Under the pieces are notes generated by a model. That model saw only the letters and a list, made by a program, of their open reading frames with translations, searched no databases and had not been told where the DNA came from. The position numbers were made by a program, and so were the translations under genes. Source: Pseudomonas lijiangensis (GTDB lineage Bacteria > Pseudomonadota > Gammaproteobacteria > Pseudomonadales > Pseudomonadaceae). Taken from it: a stretch of 64,000 bases of DNA. The first letter of the stretch is position 1, and every line of letters begins with the position of its first letter. Positions 23,231 to 32,200 of this stretch are shown here, in pieces. The stretch spans positions 1,612,001 through 1,676,000 of the forward strand of contig NZ_CP076668.1 of NCBI RefSeq assembly GCF_018968705.1, in the 5' to 3' direction.

Positions 23231-26200
23231 ATGACTCGGTGTGTTGCCATCATGAAGAAGGAAGCTGGAAAAGTTGCCCAGGCAGATTCTGCCTTGGCGA
23301 TCCTGTTGAAAAGATTTGCTCAGCCTCAAATGTCCCAGACGGCTATCAGCGACCAATTCCCCTCGGTGTTCAGTATTGCCAAAGGCACCACCGCGCAACT
23401 CCTGGAATCCGATCCTCTGCTGCACATATCGACTGCGCGCAACATGCACGCTGCATCGATTTCCATGAGCGCAGCTATCGCCCGGCAATTTCGTGAACGG
23501 CGGCTGACAGCCTCGGTGCGGCGTGCGTTACGTTACGAAAACGAGATTTCCAGTCTGGTAGACACGCCTACCTATACCGACATGTTCAACCCTGACTGGG
23601 CCAGCCATTGTCCTCCCGACGCAATCGAAGCCACCACTTCGCCGATTGCCTACCTGGCTGATCTGTACCGGGAAGTAGAAGCCATCGAAAAGACTGGCGA
23701 CCATGAGCGCGCGATCCCCCTGGCCACTCGACGGCCCGATCTGGCTTCACTGGTGCTGGACCATAACGCGCTCAATTGCATTGAGCCGACCCTGGTGCTG
23801 GCCAATGAAATCCTTGAAAAATCTATTCGCAGCTATCTCGATGGCATCAGCCTGCCAGACAAGTCGGTAGACGACGCCATGCTGGAAGTCCGTTACCCCT
23901 TCACCTTGCCTTACGAGCGCTACCAGCAGCAGATCAACTACGTGCTCAATCGCAGGAAGCGCCTGCCCGGCGATCCGATTCGAGCCGCGGATCCGGCTTA
24001 TCCGTACTTCAAGGAGCCGGGTGTGCACTCGCTGTTGTCGGATATTGCGTTGATACAGGACAGCGGTCTGGGGCCTGTGCAGCAGGGGATGCTGGTTGAA
24101 GCGCCGCACATGGTCGCGGTTGCGCCTGATGATTCTGGAAAGACGCCCCGCCTGAGACGTATCAACCCTAGAAACGGGAGGCTTGAAAGCGGGTTTCCGG
24201 CAATGTCGAGTTTCTTCAAGGATAACTTTGGTACCGATGACATCTATGGATTGACCGATACCCAGGTCTTCTGCCTCAGAACCGGACTCAGTACTGACCA
24301 ACTGGATTCATTGTTGTCGTTGGGGCCTTATGCTCCTTCGCTGTCAGCCAACGTCAAGGATCCTGGTACGCCGGTCGATGGTTCGGCCTATGGCTCGATT
24401 TATATCAATGCCGCGCAAAGCCCTGCGATAGCCATTCAGTCCTCGGAGGAAGAAGGATCTCCTGTTCATCGCCTGATCAATTGTCCCCTCGAGCGCTTTG
24501 ATCGCATGAACCGCCTGATTCGCCTCGCGAACTGGCTGCAACTGTCTTTTGATGAGGTGGATCAATTGCTGACCGCTTCGCAACAAGCGGAACAGCGTGT
24601 AATCGATACCTTGCTACAGCGCGCTTCTCCACCTGCGCACCTGATTACCCCGAACACACTGCGTGCGCTTGGGTTGTTTCAGGCTGCACGCAACCGTTAT
24701 GAGGTAACGGCGGAAGATTTTTCAGCACTGCTGTACGGTCTGGCCGTGCATGGCAGGGGGAAGACACCGTCGCAGTTCGACCGGATCTTCAATAACCAAG
24801 CCCTGTTTTCCATACCGCTGGTTCTGGACGGCTCGTCCTTTGAGGTCACGCCGAAAAATGAAACCGAACGCCAGAAGATCGATCACCTCTGTGCGGCTCT
24901 CGGGCTGACCTACGAGATGTACCGTTTCGTTGCCAAGGTCGTCGAGCAGTCCTGGGGAGGGAAGCCCTTGCAGTGGACGCGGGAGGTTGTGTCTGCGTTT
25001 TATCGGTTGGTCAGGCTGCCTCGCTATCTTGGGCTAAGCACTATCGAAGCGCTGGCACTTCTGGAGTTGCTCGACAATGGTGGGAGTCAATTGGTCTCGA
25101 AGCTGGCCGGTATTACCCAGATTGTCACGTACTACGCCTCTGCCAATACCGATACGCTGAGTGTCATTCATGCCTTGATGGATTGCGCTCAATGGCTGCA
25201 GGAAAATAAATGGACCGTCGCCCAGATGTGTCGTCTGGTCCTGCCCGCTCTGACCCTGCCGGTCGCAACTGATGCCGAACATAACCTGTTGAGGCAAATC
25301 CATTCCCGACTGGCTTCTGCACTGATCACCGACAGCAGCTTTGCCCAGATCGGTTTGCCTGATTCCTCAGAGTCTCTGCAGATCGATGCCCAGGGCGGGG
25401 AATATTATGTCAGCGAGCCGATTGACTGGTTTGCCGAGTTGAGCCGTATTGTTGACACAGGAGAGCAAAACCCTGCCTCCAAAGGGTTGGTGAAGTATCT
25501 GAAAGGGGAAGCCGAGGAGTCTTTTGAAGAGACTCTCAGCAATGAAGTGAAGTTTGTATTGAGCATGCTAGGGCTGCCTGTCGAAGAGCTGCACCCCAAA
25601 ATCACCAATATGATCATGCGGGCAAGGGGGGCGCAGGAAGCCTTGCTGATGGAAGGCCTCGCGGGATATCTGAGTACCTCCGCAGATCAGGCAAAGGCTG
25701 TGTTGTTCTGGAGTGAGGGCAATCGCTATCAATTGCTGTCGGAAGTGCTGCGTGTTTACGGGCCAGGCTCCACAGCGAATGTTGCTATTGGTGACGAGGT
25801 CTTGCTGGTGCTGGATGCGCTATCAAAGCGTGCAATGCTCAGCGGGCACCTGACGTTGAGTTCGACGCTGATCATTCAATATGTCGAGCATCCCGAATGG
25901 TTTGGTCTGCCTGATACCGAGCTGTCTCTGCAATCCGTTTATTTCCTCACTAGGTATGCCAGCACATTGCGCCTCAGTGAGCAGAATGAAGACACCCTGC
26001 TCGACTATTTTCGGTTGATCAACACCCTTTGGGAGGGGGCGACAGAAGGAGACAAGCGTCTGATACGCGACAGCGCCGCCAGCAAACTGGCCGGTTTCCT
26101 GCGTTGGGGGGTACGTGACGTTCTTGCGGTTGCTCACCGTTTGAACCCCGAGTCTGGTGTTATCTTCACTCTTCCCGAGTTCGATGTTCTGGTACGCGAA

Positions 26201-28156
26201 TCCCTGCTGAGCCGGCATACCGGACTGGACGCCAATGCTCTGTTGGCGCTGCATGAGCTGACCCCGACAACATCGACCGAGCTTTACCGCCGGGCAGCGG
26301 ATCTGGCATTGAGCTGTCTGACGGAAACTCGGCCTGCCAGTACTCTGGATGAGGTCGGCCAGAGTCATTCCAGTGTGATCACTGTGACCCCGGATTATCT
26401 GGTGGCCCAGCGTGAGAGCGACATCGCGACCTACACCATCACCTTGCGTGATTTCATGGACCAACCGCTAAGCGATGTGACCGTTAACTGGACGACGGAT
26501 CTGGGTGTGCTGGATCAGACCATTAACATTACTGACGACAACGGACAGGCCTCGAACACAATGCACAGCGGCAACGTGATGGGTATGGCTCATGTTGTTG
26601 CTCATTACGGACTGGGCGAACAATTGATGGCCCCTGTAGTGGTGATTGATTGCGATGAGAGTTCCTTGCACTTCACTGAGGGCGAGTACGAACCCTCGAA
26701 AGCGCTGGCCAATAATCTTGAGGCTATTTATTTTTCGATCAGGATGGTCGATGACTATGACAATACAGGCATTGATCGTGCCGTCGAATGGGGAGCGACG
26801 CTGGGCGAATTCAAACGCTTTCAAACGTACACAAATCAGCAAGGTATTACCGAGGCAGAGTTACGCAGTCGACCTGCCGGAGAATCCATCGCGATTGCAC
26901 GGTATAAAAACGGTCGGGATTGGGAGTTCATTCCTGTTGAGTTTGTGAGTATTCCCTATTTTCAATATGTTCGTTTCAACAATACGGTCGTTTCGGGTAT
27001 TGAAACTGAGGTGGAGTGTAGTCTTGTCGAACTGGATGGTACTCCTGTGGTGGGAAGGGAGATCACCTGGAGTGATGACATGGGTGGCCTGCTGGAAACA
27101 ACAAGCACTACCGATGACAGGGGCATTGCCAGCGCACGATTCAAGACTGATCAAGAGGGTAAAGTGGTTGTCACGATCAGTGCCGGTGAGCCGATCAAGA
27201 ACAAAAGCAGCGAGCAAACAACAATCCATCCTGGAGTCGTCATTGACAGGTCCGAAGCCAGCAGCACCGAGTTTCTGGTGGGCAGTGCCGATCCCCTCGT
27301 ATTTTCCGTATGGCTCAAGGCAGGAAGCCAGCCAGCCCGGCGCTTCCCGGTTGATTGGTTGGTCAATAACTTGCCCGTGACGACCACTCAAACAGACAGT
27401 GAAGGGATGGCCAGGTTCAGTTCGAAGTTTGAGAGGGGGAATCATGTCGTCAAGGCTTTAGTCAGTGGAATAGGGCTGGCTGTTGAATTTCCGGTTTATG
27501 CCATGCCGCCTTGCAAGTTTCAGATCACCAGCGAGGGGGGGTATAGCGATGAAAGTCCTTACTTGTTGGGAAGGACGTATGAGCGGAATATTCTGGTAAA
27601 AGTCATTGATGAAAGTGATGAGCCTCTTGAGGGCGTAGAGTTCAGGTTGGATTATGAAGAAAAGCTGGCATGTTATATTAGTCATGTGGGTGAAACTCGG
27701 GTTTCCTCTTTGGAAGGTACCCGGTTTTACACTGATGTAAGGAGGGGTATTGAGTATGGTGATATCGAGATTTTCCTAAGTGGGCGACTGCCAAAACCAA
27801 TGAGGCAAATCTATAAGGTGGGTTGGATATGTAAAATGGCATCTGTCTATATAAGGCGTGAGGATGCTTCTGGTTATATACTTTTAGATAATGCTGCTCC
27901 CGGTTATGGTTCTGAAATGAATGTTCCTCCAGGCTTTAGCACGACGCTTGATTTTGCTGTTGAAGCTAAAGATTGGCATGCAACACTTCCTCTAGAGATT
28001 CATTCTAGTGGGCTTATGAAAGCAACAATGAATGTGCCGGTTGCTGCAGGATTGGAAATCAGGGACTGGATGACTTGTTCTGGAGCTGTTCTTCTGGATG
28101 GCTATCTGGTCATTATGCCGAGTGGGGCCGAAGTTTCCATGCCTTTTACTCAATGA
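23231..28156 (+). CDS. Tc toxin A component, N-terminal half, with Ig-domain array
   Basis: This protein of about 1641 residues has an N-terminal half typical of TcA subunits. The VRP1/SpvA-like region reads SPIAYLADLYREVEAIE, RRPDLASLVLDHNALNCIEP and LANEILEKSIRSYL and is followed by a long alpha-helical shell to about residue 1040. The last 600 residues are instead a string of bacterial Ig (Big_1/invasin-like) domains at about 1066-1126, 1166-1226, 1259-1318 and 1355-1413, then two further beta-rich modules. The TcB-binding end is missing here and lies in the gene at 29199, so TcA is split as in TcaA/TcaB of Photorhabdus. ATG 23231 follows AAGGA; in-frame starts at 23126 and 23251 are possible. 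GC content falls towards the 3' end. Confidence 0.85.
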   Translation: MTRCVAIMKKEAGKVAQADSALAILLKRFAQPQMSQTAISDQFPSVFSIAKGTTAQLLESDPLLHISTARNMHAASISMSAAIARQFRERRLTASVRRALRYENEISSLVDTPTYTDMFNPDWASHCPPDAIEATTSPIAYLADLYREVEAIEKTGDHERAIPLATRRPDLASLVLDHNALNCIEPTLVLANEILEKSIRSYLDGISLPDKSVDDAMLEVRYPFTLPYERYQQQINYVLNRRKRLPGDPIRAADPAYPYFKEPGVHSLLSDIALIQDSGLGPVQQGMLVEAPHMVAVAPDDSGKTPRLRRINPRNGRLESGFPAMSSFFKDNFGTDDIYGLTDTQVFCLRTGLSTDQLDSLLSLGPYAPSLSANVKDPGTPVDGSAYGSIYINAAQSPAIAIQSSEEEGSPVHRLINCPLERFDRMNRLIRLANWLQLSFDEVDQLLTASQQAEQRVIDTLLQRASPPAHLITPNTLRALGLFQAARNRYEVTAEDFSALLYGLAVHGRGKTPSQFDRIFNNQALFSIPLVLDGSSFEVTPKNETERQKIDHLCAALGLTYEMYRFVAKVVEQSWGGKPLQWTREVVSAFYRLVRLPRYLGLSTIEALALLELLDNGGSQLVSKLAGITQIVTYYASANTDTLSVIHALMDCAQWLQENKWTVAQMCRLVLPALTLPVATDAEHNLLRQIHSRLASALITDSSFAQIGLPDSSESLQIDAQGGEYYVSEPIDWFAELSRIVDTGEQNPASKGLVKYLKGEAEESFEETLSNEVKFVLSMLGLPVEELHPKITNMIMRARGAQEALLMEGLAGYLSTSADQAKAVLFWSEGNRYQLLSEVLRVYGPGSTANVAIGDEVLLVLDALSKRAMLSGHLTLSSTLIIQYVEHPEWFGLPDTELSLQSVYFLTRYASTLRLSEQNEDTLLDYFRLINTLWEGATEGDKRLIRDSAASKLAGFLRWGVRDVLAVAHRLNPESGVIFTLPEFDVLVRESLLSRHTGLDANALLALHELTPTTSTELYRRAADLALSCLTETRPASTLDEVGQSHSSVITVTPDYLVAQRESDIATYTITLRDFMDQPLSDVTVNWTTDLGVLDQTINITDDNGQASNTMHSGNVMGMAHVVAHYGLGEQLMAPVVVIDCDESSLHFTEGEYEPSKALANNLEAIYFSIRMVDDYDNTGIDRAVEWGATLGEFKRFQTYTNQQGITEAELRSRPAGESIAIARYKNGRDWEFIPVEFVSIPYFQYVRFNNTVVSGIETEVECSLVELDGTPVVGREITWSDDMGGLLETTSTTDDRGIASARFKTDQEGKVVVTISAGEPIKNKSSEQTTIHPGVVIDRSEASSTEFLVGSADPLVFSVWLKAGSQPARRFPVDWLVNNLPVTTTQTDSEGMARFSSKFERGNHVVKALVSGIGLAVEFPVYAMPPCKFQITSEGGYSDESPYLLGRTYERNILVKVIDESDEPLEGVEFRLDYEEKLACYISHVGETRVSSLEGTRFYTDVRRGIEYGDIEIFLSGRLPKPMRQIYKVGWICKMASVYIRREDASGYILLDNAAPGYGSEMNVPPGFSTTLDFAVEAKDWHATLPLEIHSSGLMKATMNVPVAAGLEIRDWMTCSGAVLLDGYLVIMPSGAEVSMPFTQ

Positions 28157-28279
28157 GCAAAGTGGCTTCGTTTTTATACGGCTGTCGTTGGCTGAGCATA
28201 CAGGAGGCTTACAGTCATTAGAGAGCGATGATTATCCAAGGTATGGATAGATAGTTTACTAAAGGAAGAGGGTGTCGAC

Positions 28280-29206
28280 ATGAGGGTTTTTTCTGAAATT
28301 GTTATTGTTAAAGGTTTGGCGTCAGGCGAGGTTTACTGGGTGGGTCGTTCCGATCCGGTCAAGTTTTTGGTTTGGTTGCTGATTGACGAGAGTCGTGCGG
28401 TTGGTTTTCCGGTTGACTGGAGTATTGATGGAGAGTTGAAAGAGACGGTTGTATCTGATGAGAAAGGTATTTCCAGTATAAACCTTAAATTCGAACCGGG
28501 TGAGCACACGGTGACCGCCAGGATTTCCGGAGCTGCTCAAGGATTTGAGTTCAGGGTTCTGGCAAATCCACAGTATGCATTCAAATGGTTTTTGTCTGGG
28601 CCTTATTATGAACCTATAGCTCCGGATATATTGATGCCTTTCGACTATACACTCACTGTCTATACGGTAGATGCCGAGGAGGGGGAAGTTTCTGGTGTGC
28701 CGTTCAGGGTTGAAGAGTTTAATACAAATACCTTGACAATCAAACCGGATGACGATCAGCAGTCAGTGCCGGGAGGAGTAGCATTCCACATGGATGTCAC
28801 GTATTCGAACTTTATCGATACCCGTTTTGTTCTGCGTAGTGCTCATGGGGTTGAAGAGGTCTTGTCCTTTAAGATCGGGCGTCTGTTTCCTTTTGTAGAG
28901 GGGCGTGTTGAAGAGCGTAAGTTTTATGCCACCTACAGGCTTCCTTTTGGCAGTGGTGATTCCCAGGTGGATCTGAGTGTCGCTCGACCTGTTGCTTACG
29001 TTGCCTCTCGAGACTGGACGTGTGAAGGCCGTTTTCCGGCAGGTTTTGTTATATATGGCGGCACGGCTGTATTTGAGTTTCCCGAGCCGTTGATTGCCGG
29101 AGATCTTGTGATTGTAGAGTTCTATCGTGTTAATGAACGTGCCGTACTTTTGCCGTTCACCTATGAGGTGCCGCCGGACAGGGATGGAGGCATTGAAGAT
29201 GACTAG
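28280..29206 (+). CDS. Stand-alone Ig-like module protein of the Tc locus
   Basis: The 308 residues resemble the C-terminal 300 residues of the preceding protein. WVGRSDPVKFLVW and FPVDWSIDGELK match FLVGSADPLVFSVW and FPVDWLVNNLPV, and SRDWTCEGRFPAGFVIYGG matches IRDWMTCSGAVLLDGYLVI near both ends. It thus looks like a duplicated piece of that gene with no TcA helical region. AAGGAAGAGG precedes ATG 28280. The stop codon overlaps the next start (ATGACTAG), so translation is coupled to the TcaB-like gene. No signal peptide is seen. It may be a separate structural or receptor-binding piece of the assembled toxin. Confidence 0.75.
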   Translation: MRVFSEIVIVKGLASGEVYWVGRSDPVKFLVWLLIDESRAVGFPVDWSIDGELKETVVSDEKGISSINLKFEPGEHTVTARISGAAQGFEFRVLANPQYAFKWFLSGPYYEPIAPDILMPFDYTLTVYTVDAEEGEVSGVPFRVEEFNTNTLTIKPDDDQQSVPGGVAFHMDVTYSNFIDTRFVLRSAHGVEEVLSFKIGRLFPFVEGRVEERKFYATYRLPFGSGDSQVDLSVARPVAYVASRDWTCEGRFPAGFVIYGGTAVFEFPEPLIAGDLVIVEFYRVNERAVLLPFTYEVPPDRDGGIEDD

Positions 29207-32200
29207 CAGAATAATCCCCGAACTCGAAGAGCAGCGCCGTGACGCCTTGGTCGGTTATTACCTCGGTCAGCTTGTTCCTTCGGATGTCACTTCGGCCCCC
29301 CTGGGGTTGACCACGCCTGACGATTTATATGAATACCTGCTGATCGATAATCAGGTCAGCGGTGAGGTTGAGACCAGCCGGGTGGCGCAAGGTATCGCCA
29401 GTATTCAGCAATATATCAACTCGATATACAACGGTATGGAGCCTGGCTATGCACATGGTTTTGATGAGGAACGCTTGAGGCTCTGGCGTGAAGGCATGAG
29501 TGAGTACAGCGTCTGGGCAGGTTACCAGATGATCGAAGACTATCCGGAAAACTATATCAATCCGACTCTTCGCCTCGGGAAAACCAGCCTGTTTCAGTCA
29601 TTCGAGTCAGCGTTGGAGCAGAGTCGTCTGAATGAAGATAACGTACAGTCTGCCTTGAAAAACTATGTGGATGATTTTGAGATCGTCAGTAACCTGAAAG
29701 TGGTGGCCTGTTATATAGATAGTGAGGATTTTCGGCAGGCTAATTATTATTTTATCGGGCGGCAAAATGTCGAACCCTTTTCCTATTATTGGCGCATGGC
29801 GAAAGTTGATCTGCAGGAAACCAGCACCCATTTATTGCCCACAGCATGGACCGAGTGGCTCAGGGTCGACGTGGCGTGTGATGCAAAAGTGCAGCATGTA
29901 CGTCCCGTCGTGGTCGATGGCCGATTGCATGTTGTCTGGGTGGAGCTGGGGCAGGCAGAAATAAATGATGAGGGAATAAAAACCGGTAAATTTTATTACC
30001 GTGCCAAAATGGCCTACAAGAAAGTTTCTGGTACCTGGTCGTCCGCGACACAGATCTACGAAGGGCTGACTGACAAGCAAAACCTGGAAGGGCGAGAGGG
30101 TGGTAGCGCCTTGGCAGGACGTTTCACACTGGTTGCCTGCATGGACATCCGTTTTGTCGGTGAACCGCGCTTGATTGTCTGTTTTCAATATAGAAATGAC
30201 GCTGCTACCGACGTAGCGGCAGAGCCTGAGCGTTTTCTGCTGGTGTTCGATAAGCTTTTCAACAAAGTCATTGTGAGTCCAGAGGAAGAGGCACTGTTAT
30301 ACGGAATTGCCGCAAGTATGGTGGCCATGGATCCAGCACGTGCACAATTTCCTCTGGGCGGCAAGTATGCCGATGGGGCGAATCTTTGGGAGTTGAGCGG
30401 CGTTACCTGGAATACAAGCGGTGATAATGATATTCCGTCTGGGGGCGTCAATCAGTTTCTTGAGCTGGATGTTTCATTGCACAGTTCGGCGCAAGGATGT
30501 CTACTTGAGGTGCAGGGGATTTGTACGGCGAAGCGTTATCAGCGTCATGAGTTTCACTTGTGCCTTTTTGGATCAAGATATACCGAGGAGGGTGATTACA
30601 AAATCGAGATGCGGGGTACTCAGGGGCGATTTTATCTTGATGTAAGGTTCATCTATTTTTTTCCTCTCCTGCCTTTGCCCCCTACTGCAAGAGGGGATTT
30701 GATGTGGAATGGTACGCTGATCGGGAGTTATGAGCCTGAAGATTTCAAACCGATATATATATATCCGGATTTTTGTATTCTCTATCAGGCTATTGTGGAG
30801 TTACCCATCAATCCTGATGAGTTTCCTACGCCGACAGATGATGAAGTCAGAGCCGGTGCCGGTTTTAAACTGGACATGGAGGGAGGTCTGCTGGTTCTGG
30901 CAAATAGTGCCAATCATTATGGGGAGACTGTAGGTCCGGCCGTCCAGGGGTTTGATATCTGGGAGGTTACACCGGAAGTTTCGTATGAATTTGTGCTCAA
31001 TGGCGCTGCCAGAACAAGGGTGGAGACTCTCGAGTGGCTGGGTGGCGATAACCTCAAGGTTCTTCACTTTGGCGCGGTACCCAAGGGCTCCAAGTATGGT
31101 TATAACGAATATCATATTGAACGACTCATGAAGCCTGAGCCGGTTCCCGTCATTGTCTCCACACCTGAGGGAGGACAGTTTCTTGATCTGGCGGCACTTG
31201 AGTTGCCTTCTTTGCGTTATGTACGAATGAACACGACCTTCGCCAAGGATCTGGTCAAGAAAGCCGAGTTTTCGCTGGGGGGGATATTGAGCTGGGAGAT
31301 TCAGCACACCCAGGAGCCTCCGGCTCCGGGTAGCGGGTCAGTCCCCCTGGATTTCAAAGGGGCCAATGGCCGTTATTTCTGGGAGCTGTTCTTCCATGTT
31401 CCGCATCTCATTGCCCATCGGCTGCATACCGAGTTTGATTATCTGGGCTCGGAAAGCTGGCTGCATTACTTGTTCAATCCTCTGGAGCGCATTGCGCCCT
31501 TGTACCCCCCGCCAGTGGCAGAACATCCTTACTGGACCAGTCGTCCTCTGACTTTTGAAAGCGACCCGGCATACGAATGGGGCGGACTGGGAGATCCTGA
31601 TGCAATCGCTTACGGCGCACCGTCCCATTATCGCAAGGCCATTTTTGTCTTTTACCTGAATAACCTGATTGCCCACGGCGACATGCTCTACCGGCAATTG
31701 ACCCGGGATACGCTCAATCAGGCGCAGCTTCTCTACGTTCGTGCGGCGTCTTTACTGGGGCCGCTTTCCAAGGGGCGCAGTATCAGCCGCTGGACTCCGA
31801 TGACACTGCAAGAGGCTTCAGCCGGTGATGAGAGTGTGTTTGCCGATTTCGAGGTTTCGGGGCTGAAAGGACTGGAGTTTGATGTGCCCGTTCATTCTGA
31901 AGGACAGCTCTGGTTGCATCTTCTGGATGCACCCTGGTTTCGCCTGCCGGTCAATACCCAATTGCTTGATCTGTGGGAGAGGCTGGCATTACGGCTCTAC
32001 AACCTGCGACACAATTTGAGCCTGGATGGCAAACCGCTTTCGCTGCCACTTTACGCGCCTGCGGCAAATCCCACTGACCTGCTGCGTGCCCAGGCCGCTG
32101 GCGGCGGCAGTGGGCAACGGCGTCTGGGGTCGTTGGCGATTATTCCGCCATATCGTTTCAGGGCCATGCTGTCGCGGGTACAGAATGCTGTCGAAACGCT

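Noticed and set aside
27800..28280. Frameshift joining the first two Tc-locus genes
   Set aside because: The first gene ends in a normal stop after a complete module, and the second has its own ribosome site and repeats that module from its beginning. Duplication explains the data better than a broken frame.
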